Below are positions 24,072 to 32,172 of a stretch of 64,000 nucleotides of DNA, piece by piece. Under the pieces are notes generated by a model. That model ran no database searches and was not told where the DNA came from. It worked only from the letters and a program-made list of their open reading frames with translations. This stretch comes from an uncultured Christensenellaceae bacterium (lineage in GTDB: Bacteria; Bacillota; Clostridia; Christensenellales; UBA3700): positions 60,230-124,229 of the forward strand of contig CAJUOK010000005.1 of assembly GCA_910588015.1 (NCBI GenBank), in the 5' to 3' direction. Within the stretch, counting starts at the first letter, position 1, and each line of letters begins with the position of its first letter. A program made the translations under genes and the position numbers.

Positions 24072-24674
24072 TTACTCCTTTATTACCTTTCCAACAGTCT
24101 TAAATATAAGTCCTATATCGTAAAAAAATCCTGCTTTTTCGATATATTTGAGATTGAGCTCAAGTTTTGCCGGCATAATCTCTTTGATATATTTTCTCTC
24201 GGGGTCTTCGTCTCCGTCGAGCAAGTCGTTTTCGTTGCGAAATTCTATAGACGCCAAATCTGTGATTCCCGGTTTTACCGACAGCACGCGCATTTGTTCT
24301 GCGTTGTACATAGCCACGTACTTAGGAACTTCCGGACGAGGTCCTACAAAGCTCATTTTTCCCGAAAGCACGTTGAAAAGCTGCGGCAACTCGTCTATCT
24401 TTGTCTTGCGAATAAACTTACCTACCTTTGTAATTCTATTATCTCCGTCGGTGGTTATTTGCATACCTTTAGCTTCGGCATTGACGACCATAGAACGAAA
24501 TTTCCAAATCTTAAACGTCTTACCGTGTTTGCCGACTCTCTCTTGCTTAAACAGCACCGGACCTTTTGACGAACATTTTATCGCAATAGCTATGAACAAA
24601 AACAGCAACAGCAACAACATTATGCCGAAAAGCGAAAAGAATATGTCAAAGCAACGTTTAAAAAATCTATACAC
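24072..24674 (-). CDS. Initiating undecaprenyl-phosphate sugar-phosphate transferase
   Basis: 200-residue monotopic phosphoglycosyltransferase of the PglC/WcaJ catalytic-domain type. A hydrophobic anchor (FFSLFGIMLLLLLFLFIAIA) follows a basic YRFFKRCFDI; then SSKGPVLFKQERVGKHGKTFKIWKFRSM, RKTKIDELPQLFNVLSGKMSFVGPRPEVP and SVKPGITDLASI, all diagnostic. It loads the first sugar on the lipid carrier. The start is GTG at 24672-24674, six bases after AAGGAGG and inside the last codons of the aminotransferase; an in-frame TTG farther upstream lacks a ribosome site. Confidence 0.93.
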   Translation of the reverse strand: MYRFFKRCFDIFFSLFGIMLLLLLFLFIAIAIKCSSKGPVLFKQERVGKHGKTFKIWKFRSMVVNAEAKGMQITTDGDNRITKVGKFIRKTKIDELPQLFNVLSGKMSFVGPRPEVPKYVAMYNAEQMRVLSVKPGITDLASIEFRNENDLLDGDEDPERKYIKEIMPAKLELNLKYIEKAGFFYDIGLIFKTVGKVIKE

Positions 24675-25863
24675 CGACAGCCTCCTTAAACTTTGCAATC
24701 ACGTATTCCACCTCATCGTCGCTCAAAAGCGTATGAAGCGGCAAAGTTATCTCGTTGCGATACAAATCATAGGCATTGGGATAATTCTTAATGTCGAATC
24801 CCAAAGCCGCATATCCGCTAAACATTGGCAACGGCTTATAATGCACGTTGGTAGCAACGCCCGCTTCCGCCATTTTAGCAATAATTTCGTTGCGTCTTTT
24901 CTCGTCTACGCCGTTCACTCTCGTAATATACAGGTGTCCGCTTCCGCAAAAATCATTGCCGCAGTGTGCGACGGGGCGAATTTTGGTATTAGCAAAAGCT
25001 GCGTTGTATTTGTCTATTATCTGGCTTCTTCTCGCCAGCAAATGCTCATATCTTCTCAACTGCACTATGCCGAGCGACGCCATAATATCAGTCATATTGC
25101 ATTTATATCCAAGCAACTTGATATCGTATTCCCAAGCTCCCGCTTTCATTTTGGAGAGCGCGTCTTTAGACTGTCCGTGCAGACTGTCTAGCACCAGTTG
25201 AGTGTATATAATATAGTTGTCGATTCCTTGTATATTTTTCCAAGTCACGGCTCCGCCTTCCGCAGTGGTCAGGTTCTTTACGGCGTGGAAAGAAAAAGAC
25301 GTGAAGTCGGCGATTTCTCCCGACATCTTACCGTTCTGTTTTGCTCCGAAAGAATGAGCTCCGTCTGCAATAACGGCAATTCTGCCGATTGCTTTTTGAA
25401 TATCGTTGGCAGGCTTAAAAATCGATTTCTTGGCTTGCGCGACTGCAATCAAAGCGTCGTAATCGGCAATAACTCCCGCAAAATCCACTCCGATAACGGC
25501 TTTGGTATTTTGAGTAATAGCTTCGCCGACTTTTTTCGCCGATATATAAAAATCGTCTTTATCCGTATCGACAAGAATTATTTTTGCTCCGATATGATTT
25601 ATAACGCTTGCGGAAGCCGTATAGGTGTAAGCGCTCGTTATGACCTCGTCGCCCTCGCCTATTCCCAAAAACCTCAAAATCAACTCCAGTCCTGCCGTTG
25701 CAGAATTGAGACAAACAGCTCTTTGCGTATTGCAATAACTTGCTATAGACTTTTCAAACTGTTTTGTTTTAGGTCCTGTAGTTATCCAACCCGACTTCAA
25801 AGTATCGACGACCTCGTCGATTTCCTCTTGCGTAATATCCGGAGGAGAAAATTTTATGTTCAT
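24667..25863 (-). CDS. DegT/DnrJ/EryC1 nucleotide-sugar aminotransferase
   Basis: 398-residue PLP enzyme that aminates a keto-sugar nucleotide. Family marks: SPPDITQEEIDEVVDTLKSGWITTGP at the N terminus, CLNSATAGLELILRFLGIGEGDEVI, GVDFAGVIADYDAL, VIADGAHSFGAKQ, and SFSFHAVKNLTTAEGGAV, where the Lys binds PLP. It resembles the enzymes making UDP-4-amino-sugars (PglE/PseC group). It would act on the product of a 4,6-dehydratase such as the one encoded at 52933-54921. First gene of the polysaccharide locus, with a strong promoter upstream. Confidence 0.93.
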   Translation of the reverse strand: MNIKFSPPDITQEEIDEVVDTLKSGWITTGPKTKQFEKSIASYCNTQRAVCLNSATAGLELILRFLGIGEGDEVITSAYTYTASASVINHIGAKIILVDTDKDDFYISAKKVGEAITQNTKAVIGVDFAGVIADYDALIAVAQAKKSIFKPANDIQKAIGRIAVIADGAHSFGAKQNGKMSGEIADFTSFSFHAVKNLTTAEGGAVTWKNIQGIDNYIIYTQLVLDSLHGQSKDALSKMKAGAWEYDIKLLGYKCNMTDIMASLGIVQLRRYEHLLARRSQIIDKYNAAFANTKIRPVAHCGNDFCGSGHLYITRVNGVDEKRRNEIIAKMAEAGVATNVHYKPLPMFSGYAALGFDIKNYPNAYDLYRNEITLPLHTLLSDDEVEYVIAKFKEAVGV

Positions 25864-25892
25864 AATAATGCTCCCATAAAATTATTTATAAT

Positions 25893-25921
25893 ATTATAAC
25901 ATTATGCGCGTAAAAAGACAA
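25893..25921 (-). promoter_or_regulatory. Main promoter of the polysaccharide locus
   Basis: Minus strand: TTGTCT (25916-25921), 17-base spacer, perfect TATAAT (25893-25898) preceded by TGT (extended -10). It is 30 bases upstream of the aminotransferase start. Confidence 0.75.
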
Positions 25922-25971
25922 CACTATTTTGCACTTTGAACTCATTATTTGTCAAATCTGTCGATTATAAT

Positions 25972-26011
25972 AATATTTTAAGCCCTATCTTGCGATAAGG
26001 CTTAAAATATT
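25972..26011 (-). terminator. Terminator after the GH20 gene
   Basis: An 18-base inverted repeat with one mismatch (25972-25989 with 25994-26011) and a four-base loop TTGC. The arms are A/T-rich at the base, so a U-run is part of the stem. It separates the hexosaminidase gene from the polysaccharide promoter. Confidence 0.8.
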
Positions 26012-26034
26012 AAGTCAATATCAAAGCGTCTATT

Positions 26035-27597
26035 TTATTTTTCACGCAATTTTTCGACCTCGTAATCGGGCGTCGAACGCCAAAAATTCCATCTCAAAGC
26101 ATTGGTAAAGGTATGCCAAGGACGCGTCTTGCCCCTGTAAATCTTTTGCGGACATATTTTGCAACCCAAACTGTCGAAATAATCGCGCAAATTTTCCATA
26201 CGGTTTTCGAAGTCGTCATAATTGCGATTTTGCGCTTTAGTCCAACACACTTCGCTATACGCCACAAGTCTCGCATACGTCAGCATATCCAATTTTGTCT
26301 CGTCTCTTATATATTCCGTCCATTGCGGAATCTCCATTCCGAGAATTTTGCTCTCGTCATTTATACCCAACGTTTGAGCGGAAAAATTATATGTCTTTTT
26401 AAGCGGTCTGACATTATAAGGATGGTCCATATAAACGTACGTATACATAGAAAGAATACACTGACCGCCTTTAGCCATCCAATCGAATTCGTTCTTATTT
26501 CCCAAACTGTGTCTAACCCACCATTGAGCAACTATATCCGTATCCATAATATCCTTGGCGTCGAGCATCTCGTTCCACCCAACCGTTCTCTTGCCCTTTG
26601 AGCGCAAATACGCTGCGATTTCGTTGTTGAAATATCCTTGCAACGCATTTTCGTCCGCAAGCCCGAGTTCTTTTATTTTCGCTTGGCACTTGGGGCACTT
26701 TTTCCAACGCGTCTTTGGCACTTCGTCTCCGCCTATATGGAAGAATCTCCCCGTAAAAATTTCGCAAAGTTCGTCTATCACGTCTTTTGCAAAGTTATAA
26801 ACGTCGTCTTTGCCGCAGCAACATATATTGTCCAAAACTCCCCACCGAGTACTTACTTCGGTCGGCTCTTCCGCGCAAGAAAGTTGAGGATAGCACGCGA
26901 TAGCCGCAACCATATGTCCCGGCATATCTATTTCCGGCACTACTTCGATATGCCTTGCTTTGGCATAATCGACTATCTCCCGCATTTCGTCTTGAGAATA
27001 AAACAAACCTCTTCCATACTCCTCTTCGTCGTATCCCCAATCTCCCGAGCCCATAAACGCCTTGGGAGACAGCGGAGTACGCTTTCGCGCCGTACCCTTT
27101 TGCGTCAAAAGAGGATATTTTTTGATTTCCGCTCTCCAACCTTGGTCATCGGTCAAATGCCAGTGGAATTCGTTCATCTTTATATGCGCCATAACGTCGA
27201 TGATTTGTTTTAGCTTGTCTACCTTCCAAAAATGACGGGCGCAGTCGAGTGAAAAACCTCTGTATGCGTAATTGGGCTTGTCGTTTATTTCAACGCAAGG
27301 TATTGCGCCATTGGAATAAATCTGTTTTATCGTCGCAAGAGCGTAAAACGCTCCGACTTCTTTTGCAGCTTTTATTTGCACTTTTCCGTTTTGACAATCA
27401 ATAAAGTATTCTTCGTCCGCCAAAGCAGCGTCTAAACAAAAGATAATTTGCGCGTCTTTTCCGCCAGCTTTATCCGACAAAAAATCTTTTGTCAATTCTA
27501 TTGTTTGAGAAAAATCTCCGCTGACTGCGCTTTCGCGTCCGAGCGCCACCGAACCCGACTTCTCTTTAACTTTAAGCGGCAACGGTATAATATTCAT
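26035..27597 (-). CDS. Family 20 beta-N-acetylhexosaminidase
   Basis: 520 residues. An N-terminal GH20b domain (about 1-105) is followed by the TIM barrel beginning YRGFSLDCARHFWKVDKL; HWHLTDDQGWR near 147 and the catalytic pair in HIGGDE (Asp291-Glu292) are intact, as is IVAQWWVRHSLG, a conserved substrate-binding block. It removes terminal GlcNAc or GalNAc with the substrate acetamido group assisting. There is no signal peptide, so it acts on imported oligosaccharides in the cytoplasm. nagA and an NahK-like kinase elsewhere in the window could use its products. Confidence 0.94.
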   Translation of the reverse strand: MNIIPLPLKVKEKSGSVALGRESAVSGDFSQTIELTKDFLSDKAGGKDAQIIFCLDAALADEEYFIDCQNGKVQIKAAKEVGAFYALATIKQIYSNGAIPCVEINDKPNYAYRGFSLDCARHFWKVDKLKQIIDVMAHIKMNEFHWHLTDDQGWRAEIKKYPLLTQKGTARKRTPLSPKAFMGSGDWGYDEEEYGRGLFYSQDEMREIVDYAKARHIEVVPEIDMPGHMVAAIACYPQLSCAEEPTEVSTRWGVLDNICCCGKDDVYNFAKDVIDELCEIFTGRFFHIGGDEVPKTRWKKCPKCQAKIKELGLADENALQGYFNNEIAAYLRSKGKRTVGWNEMLDAKDIMDTDIVAQWWVRHSLGNKNEFDWMAKGGQCILSMYTYVYMDHPYNVRPLKKTYNFSAQTLGINDESKILGMEIPQWTEYIRDETKLDMLTYARLVAYSEVCWTKAQNRNYDDFENRMENLRDYFDSLGCKICPQKIYRGKTRPWHTFTNALRWNFWRSTPDYEVEKLREK

Positions 27598-27633
27598 AAT
27601 AAACCTCCAAAAAACTATATTCGCGTTTTAACC

Positions 27634-27662
27634 ATTGTACCATAAAGAAAAACAAATTTCAA
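27634..27662 (-). promoter_or_regulatory. Promoter of the GH20 gene
   Basis: Minus strand: TTGAAA (27657-27662), 17-base spacer, TACAAT (27634-27639). It lies 37 bases from the start codon. Confidence 0.65.
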
Positions 27663-27694
27663 CCGTGATTTTTGCGCCGTAATAATCGGCATAA

Positions 27695-27729
27695 TAAAAA
27701 ATTGCAGACGGTCCAAAAGTCCGTCTGCA
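27695..27729 (-). terminator. Terminator of the zinc-ribbon gene pair
   Basis: A perfect 9-base stem (TGCAGACGG at 27703-27711 and its complement at 27721-27729) with a 9-base loop, followed on the minus strand by ATTTTTTATT. Confidence 0.88.
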
Positions 27730-27753
27730 TAAGCTAACGCTTAAATCATTAAA

Positions 27754-28338
27754 TTATAAGAAATAGTACACTAATGAGATTATTCCAAGCGCTATACCAA
27801 CTATCGAAAGTATTTTACCGTTGCTTGCTTTTGGCTTGCCGTCGTAATCTCCCGTATCGCATAATTTTTGAGCTTTTTTTGCTTGGGTAAGTCCTATAAT
27901 ACCGAATACAATACCAAGCACGCCTCCCAAAAATCCAAACACAATTGCAAGTATACCAAACGTATTTGCGTTGTTTGCGTACTTGTTGGGAAGAAGCTTT
28001 TTATGTACGGGTCCGTTTGAATTACTTCTGTTATAAACGTTTCCCGAATTTGCAATATCGTTATCGCGTTCGACGTAAGATTCGAATTCGCGGTCTATAT
28101 CGTCCGATACATCCCCGTCTTTATTATAATTATCGGTTCCTACCGAAGAACTTTCTCGAAAATCGTCTTGAAAGTCTCTGTCGAAATCAACGCCGAAATC
28201 GTTTTTCTCAAATGACTCTTCCCTAAAATTATTCTTTTCGTCTTCTCTTGGACTGCTGTCGGTCAGTTTAGAGCCGCAATAACCGCAAAACACGTCTCCG
28301 TCTTCTACCTGTCCCCCGCATTTTGTACAGTACTTCAT
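27754..28338 (-). CDS. Zinc-ribbon membrane protein with DUF4190-like tail
   Basis: 194 residues. An N-terminal zinc ribbon with two CxxC pairs (YCTKCGG and FCGYCGSK) is followed by about 90 acidic, Asn/Asp-rich residues and two C-terminal helices. The helix pair has the DUF4190 look: NTFGILAIVFGFLGGVLGIVFGIIGLTQAKKAQ and LSIVGIALGIISLVYYFL. No enzymatic motif. It lies 19 bases after a shorter paralogue with the same plan. Function unknown; such proteins are common in Clostridia and may sense or organise membrane stress responses, but nothing here shows it. Confidence 0.82.
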   Translation of the reverse strand: MKYCTKCGGQVEDGDVFCGYCGSKLTDSSPREDEKNNFREESFEKNDFGVDFDRDFQDDFRESSSVGTDNYNKDGDVSDDIDREFESYVERDNDIANSGNVYNRSNSNGPVHKKLLPNKYANNANTFGILAIVFGFLGGVLGIVFGIIGLTQAKKAQKLCDTGDYDGKPKASNGKILSIVGIALGIISLVYYFL

Positions 28339-28357
28339 ACCAATTTCTCCTTCCTAT

Positions 28358-28822
28358 TTATAATGCTAATAATAAAGGTGCAACCAACACCAATATACCC
28401 ACAGCCAAGCCGATAACCGAAAAAGCAATGCTTACCTTGGAGCATATCATACCGATTTTGCAAAAACTGGCTCCCATAACCCCTTCGTTTTGACATTTTT
28501 CCAAACCTTTTTTACCGAAAATCAGACTGACTATGGCGCAAATAAAAGTTCCCACCGTAAGCGACAGTATGCCGCATACAAAGCAAATGAACGCGTAAGT
28601 ATTGTCGCTGATAACTTTGGATACGTCGTCCATTGTTTCTTCGACAGACTTGCGTTTGTCATTCTTGATTTTGCCTTCGTTTTTCGAATAATCGTCAGCC
28701 GCGCCGTTGACGTCGTCAAAAGATGAATAAGAAGACCTATTTAATTCCACTTTCGCGCCGCAATTGCCGCAGTATGAATCGAAATCGTCAAGACAGTTAC
28801 CGCATTTGGTACAATATCTCAT
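28358..28822 (-). CDS. Zinc-ribbon membrane protein, shorter paralogue
   Basis: 154 residues, same layout as its downstream neighbour: CxxC pairs YCTKCGN and YCGNCGAK, a charged linker (about residues 28-70), then two hydrophobic helices around a conserved FGKKGLEKCQNEGVMG loop. The pair looks like an old tandem duplication because only the ribbon and the helix pattern are shared. It is first in the two-gene operon and has a promoter of its own. Confidence 0.8.
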   Translation of the reverse strand: MRYCTKCGNCLDDFDSYCGNCGAKVELNRSSYSSFDDVNGAADDYSKNEGKIKNDKRKSVEETMDDVSKVISDNTYAFICFVCGILSLTVGTFICAIVSLIFGKKGLEKCQNEGVMGASFCKIGMICSKVSIAFSVIGLAVGILVLVAPLLLAL

Positions 28823-28851
28823 ATCCGAACTCCTGTAGTATTTTCATATTT

Positions 28852-28880
28852 ATTATACTCCGTTTTTTTACGGCTTGCAA
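28852..28880 (-). promoter_or_regulatory. Promoter of the zinc-ribbon operon
   Basis: Minus strand: TTGCAA (28875-28880), 17-base spacer, perfect TATAAT (28852-28857), 30 bases before the start codon at 28822. Confidence 0.72.
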
Positions 28881-28922
28881 TATTTAAAATATGTCAATTT
28901 TACAAAATTATTTCAATTTTTA

Positions 28923-29363
28923 TTAGTTTTTGTCCATAAAATATTGCTTATAATCCAAAGCTCCAAATCCTTCTCTGCGATACAGTCGCGCCGCCCCGTC
29001 GTTAGACTTTTCTACTTCCAGTCTTATTCTTGCGAACTCGCCGAACGTAGATTTAATATATCTTATAAATTCTTTTCCCAAGCCCTTTCCTTGAAATTTC
29101 GGCAATACGAAAAGCTCTTCTATCCAAACGACTTTGCCGCCCGCTTCGTTGCTATAGGTGTAGGCGGTCAACGCGTATCCCGCGATTTCGTTTTCAAACT
29201 CCAAAATAAATACGTCGGCATAAGGGCTGCCCGATTCCACCTCTTGCAAAGTCTTTAAAATATTTTCTTGAGGAATCTTGTGAAGCACCGCGGGAGACGA
29301 ATAGAAATCTTTCATCATTGCAAGAACTTTTTGCCTGTCTTGGAAGCAATATTTTCTAATCAT
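28923..29363 (-). CDS. GNAT-family N-acetyltransferase
   Basis: 146 residues with the GNAT core: a beta-strand ADVFILEFENEIAGYALTAYTYSN, the acetyl-CoA pyrophosphate loop as LPKFQGKGLGKEFI (R/Q-x-x-G-x-G/A form), and the C-terminal RLEVEKSNDGAARLYRREGF typical of small-molecule acetyltransferases. The start is the ATG at 29361-29363, after AAAGGGCTGAAA; longer readings extend into the phosphoesterase gene and are rejected. It follows that gene by 10 bases. The substrate is unknown. Confidence 0.88.
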   Translation of the reverse strand: MIRKYCFQDRQKVLAMMKDFYSSPAVLHKIPQENILKTLQEVESGSPYADVFILEFENEIAGYALTAYTYSNEAGGKVVWIEELFVLPKFQGKGLGKEFIRYIKSTFGEFARIRLEVEKSNDGAARLYRREGFGALDYKQYFMDKN

Positions 29364-29373
29364 TTTCAGCCCT

Positions 29374-31476
29374 TTAATTAAATTTGATTTTTGTCGCGTA
29401 TCCCGAGAAATCCAACGCGACTGCGCCGTCGTCCCCAACGCATAAGCTGCTCAAAACGGGAGCGCCGATATGATATTTATTCCTTAAATTCAAATTTTTA
29501 TCCAGCCTATACAAATATCCGTCTGAAGCTCCGAATATAATATCGTCGCCAAACTGCTTGATACTGCTCTCGACAGTGGATATTTCGCCTTTGAGATAGG
29601 GCGACGTAAATACGAGCGCGTTGCCCGTGCGGAACTGCGCAATCTTTTCGAAATCCGACAGTTTGAACGCAACCACGCCGTCCTTTGCGGTACTGAAATA
29701 TCCTATTCCGTCAGATATGTAAGGCGCCGTTGCCGTATCGAGATTTATGCCCGTTTCTTTAGAGCGTAGAATTTTGCCGTTGGATTTATTGAGTTCAAAA
29801 AGCTTGTCGCCGGCGGCAACGTAGATTTTGTCTCCTACGACGACGGGAGTCGTTGTGCGGTATCTCAAGCCCTCTTTATCATTGTCCCAAATGCGTTTGC
29901 CGTTGTTTTTGTTGTAAGCTATAAGCTCGTCCCAATGCGAACCGACTATCAGCATATCTCCGTCGATAACCATACGCGTAGGCGAAGAATTAGCTTTGTC
30001 GTTCTTTTTTTGCCATATGACTTTACCGTCGGCAAGCGAAAGACAATAAGACCTCTGTGCGCCTCCGCAATAAACTCTGTCGTTTTCCACCAACACGTTA
30101 AGTCCGGTATTAGCCGCGGCAAGCAGGTCTGTTTTGGTCGACCATATCTCATTACCGCTGTCTTTATCTATGCAATATACTCTGCCTTCTATATCTTGCG
30201 CAACAACTCTGTTGGCTACGACTTGGAAGGAATTACGTATAGAATTTTTTGTGGGATATTTCCATAAGATTTCACCGCTACTTTCATCAATAGCATAAAT
30301 GCCGCATTTTTTGGGATAACCGTCGTCGACCGTGCCGACGTATATCTTGCCGCCGTCGTATATCGGCTCGGCAAATTCTCCGTGTCCGTCGAGTTTTGTT
30401 CTCCATTCATAACCTTCTTGACAGTCCGAAGGCGTGAAATTGCGATAGATAAGTCGGCTTTCCGCAACGGCATTGCCCTGCAACTTTACTACGCGCGTCG
30501 CGGCAGGAGTGGAATCGATACCGCCGCCGTCAGTTTTGCTTGTGGTAATGTTGAGAATTCCGTCAATATCGTTGAGATAGCTATAGTGCCAATGACCGAA
30601 TACCCAAGCAATCAGCCCGCGCTGTCTCAAATCGAGCTTACTACCGCCGTATTTAACAACGAATCCGTTTTCGTCGGGACAGTAGTCGTGATTAAAAATA
30701 ACGACTTTTTTACCGCTGTCCACTTGCGCCAAATCGCGCGCTAGCCAACGCCATACGTCGCTCCGCGAATACCTCGCCCTATGGTCGCCTTTAACAATGG
30801 CGGTGACGACGTAATGTATATCGCCCACGTCGAAAGAATAATTGACGGGTCCGTAAGTGCTCTCAAATAAATCCTCGCCGTATTTTCCCCAACCGACATA
30901 ATCGTGATTGCCTATAATATATCTTACGGGCACGCCCATATTCTCGCTGTTCATATCTTTTATGTGTTGCTTAAGACCGTCTTCATAACAGATATCGCCT
31001 GTGTGAATGATAAAAGACGCGTTTTCTTTTTCTGCGTCGAGACGCACCTCTTCAACCCAATCTCCCGCGCCGTCCGCGCCTATTTCCGTGTCGGTCACTT
31101 GCAAAAAGGAATGATTCGTATCGTCAGACGTCTTCTTATCGAGATAAAAGTCGTATCCTTTTTTTGCTTTGTTCATCTCGATATAATACTTTTCCGTCCA
31201 ATAACCGCTTGGAATGGTTACGGTGACAAATCTCCCCTTGAGCCAACCGTCAAGTACGAAATGACCGTTCTCGTCGGTTTTTACCACGTCGCGACCGTTT
31301 GTCACGGCGACTCCCGACAGCGGCAAGTTGCTCTCCGCGTCATAAACGTAGCCGCTATATCTATCGTTGTTGACTCCGTAATAAACGGCTACTCCGATAC
31401 TGCTCCCGCCCACCAATACTATTACGGCTATCAGCGCTATCATAAACGCATTTTTCCGATTGCGACAAAAATTCAA
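29374..31476 (-). CDS. Membrane-anchored metallophosphoesterase fused to PQQ-like beta-propeller repeats
   Basis: 700 residues. After an N-terminal anchor helix there is a small carboxypeptidase-regulatory-like beta domain (SGYVYDAESNLPLSGVAV, about 40-110), a calcineurin-like phosphoesterase (HTGDICYEDG, GNHDYVGWG, FNHDY and GHWHYSYLND hold the metal ligands), and then about 320 residues of PQQ/WD40-like repeats (GGKIYVGT, GEILWKYPT, NEIWSTKTD, KRIWDNDKE). It faces outside the cell. The start is probably TTG at 31474-31476, six bases after AGAGGT; a GTG two codons earlier is too close to it. The substrate is unknown. Confidence 0.85.
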   Translation of the reverse strand: MNFCRNRKNAFMIALIAVIVLVGGSSIGVAVYYGVNNDRYSGYVYDAESNLPLSGVAVTNGRDVVKTDENGHFVLDGWLKGRFVTVTIPSGYWTEKYYIEMNKAKKGYDFYLDKKTSDDTNHSFLQVTDTEIGADGAGDWVEEVRLDAEKENASFIIHTGDICYEDGLKQHIKDMNSENMGVPVRYIIGNHDYVGWGKYGEDLFESTYGPVNYSFDVGDIHYVVTAIVKGDHRARYSRSDVWRWLARDLAQVDSGKKVVIFNHDYCPDENGFVVKYGGSKLDLRQRGLIAWVFGHWHYSYLNDIDGILNITTSKTDGGGIDSTPAATRVVKLQGNAVAESRLIYRNFTPSDCQEGYEWRTKLDGHGEFAEPIYDGGKIYVGTVDDGYPKKCGIYAIDESSGEILWKYPTKNSIRNSFQVVANRVVAQDIEGRVYCIDKDSGNEIWSTKTDLLAAANTGLNVLVENDRVYCGGAQRSYCLSLADGKVIWQKKNDKANSSPTRMVIDGDMLIVGSHWDELIAYNKNNGKRIWDNDKEGLRYRTTTPVVVGDKIYVAAGDKLFELNKSNGKILRSKETGINLDTATAPYISDGIGYFSTAKDGVVAFKLSDFEKIAQFRTGNALVFTSPYLKGEISTVESSIKQFGDDIIFGASDGYLYRLDKNLNLRNKYHIGAPVLSSLCVGDDGAVALDFSGYATKIKFN

Positions 31477-31517
31477 CTGCACACCTCTTCTATCGAAAAT
31501 TTAATAACTTTTATGTT

Positions 31518-31546
31518 ATTATATCAAATTGTCCGCGATATGTCAA
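31518..31546 (-). promoter_or_regulatory. Consensus promoter of the phosphoesterase gene
   Basis: Minus strand: perfect TTGACA (31541-31546), 17 bases, perfect TATAAT (31518-31523) with an extended TGA before it. Confidence 0.88.
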
Positions 31547-31620
31547 TATAACTTTTCATTAACAAAGATAGACAAAATAATCAAACTAATGATTTTTTGT
31601 GTGTACAATACAAAAAAATA

Positions 31621-31629
31621 TGATATAAT
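31621..31629 (+). promoter_or_regulatory. Extended -10 promoter of the thioredoxin gene
   Basis: TGATATAAT: a perfect -10 (31624-31629) with extended TG. No good -35 box is found at 16-18 bases, which fits an extended -10 promoter. The start codon is 34 bases downstream. Confidence 0.6.
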
Positions 31630-31663
31630 ATATTTAATTAATTTTAATTGAGAGGTAATTATT

Positions 31664-31972
31664 ATGGTAGTAGAACTAACCAAAGACAATTTTGACAAAG
31701 AAGTCGTAGAAAGCGACAAAACCGTACTCATAGATTTTTGGGCAAGTTGGTGCGCTCCTTGCAGAATGCTTTCGCCGACAGTGGATGAAATTGCTGAAGA
31801 AAATACTCAAATCAAAGTCTGCAAAGTCAACGTAGACAAAGAAGGAGAACTTGCGGCGGCTTTTCACGTATCCAGCATACCTATGCTTGTCGTAATCAAA
31901 GACAAAAAAGTCGTCAATACAAGCGTAGGCGCAGTGCCAAAACAAAAAATATTGCAAATGCTAAACATATAA
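31664..31972 (+). CDS. trxA: Thioredoxin
   Basis: 102 residues, normal length. The active site reads WASWCAPCRM (Cys30-Ala-Pro-Cys33), an alanine variant of the usual WCGPC; the cis-proline block is SSIPMLVVIKDKK and the conserved buried Asp is in VLIDFWA. It reduces protein disulfides in the cytoplasm. Ribosome site GAGAGGTAATT. It is monocistronic, with an extended -10 promoter and two hairpins downstream. The CAPC variant would alter redox potential slightly compared with CGPC; this follows from work on the motif in general, not from this protein. Confidence 0.96.
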   Translation: MVVELTKDNFDKEVVESDKTVLIDFWASWCAPCRMLSPTVDEIAEENTQIKVCKVNVDKEGELAAAFHVSSIPMLVVIKDKKVVNTSVGAVPKQKILQMLNI

Positions 31973-31984
31973 TATTTATTTGAT

Positions 31985-32016
31985 AATTCAAGACGGACTT
32001 TTAACCGTCTTGAATT
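31985..32016 (+). terminator. Hairpin after trxA
   Basis: A perfect 12-base stem (31985-31996 with 32005-32016) and an 8-base loop. The U-run is poor (ATGTGTTTA), so termination may be shared with the next hairpin. Confidence 0.65.
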
Positions 32017-32035
32017 ATGTGTTTACTCCCAACTT

Positions 32036-32060
32036 GCTGCGATAATTATCGCGGCATTTT
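32036..32060 (+). terminator. Second terminator hairpin after trxA
   Basis: An 8-bp stem with one G-U pair (32036-32043 with 32048-32055) and an AATT loop, followed by ATTTTGTATTT. Better U-tract than the first hairpin. Confidence 0.6.
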
Positions 32061-32109
32061 GTATTTATATAGATTGGGTGATATATAAAAAAATTTACTT
32101 CTGAAACAG

Positions 32110-32138
32110 TTGATTTCTTTATTACTATGGTGTATAAT
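32110..32138 (+). promoter_or_regulatory. Promoter of the exported-protein cluster
   Basis: TTGATT (32110-32115), 17-base spacer, perfect TATAAT (32133-32138), 34 bases before the ATG at 32173. Confidence 0.78.
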
Positions 32139-32172
32139 AAAATAAATTTGGCTTATTGTGGAGGTTTTTATA

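Noticed and set aside
24675..24698. Upstream TTG start for the initiating sugar transferase
   Set aside because: It has no ribosome site, whereas the GTG at 24672-24674 has AAGGAGG at good distance.
24148..25191. 347-codon plus-strand open frame over the aminotransferase and sugar transferase
   Set aside because: Antisense to two firmly identified genes, with no family features.
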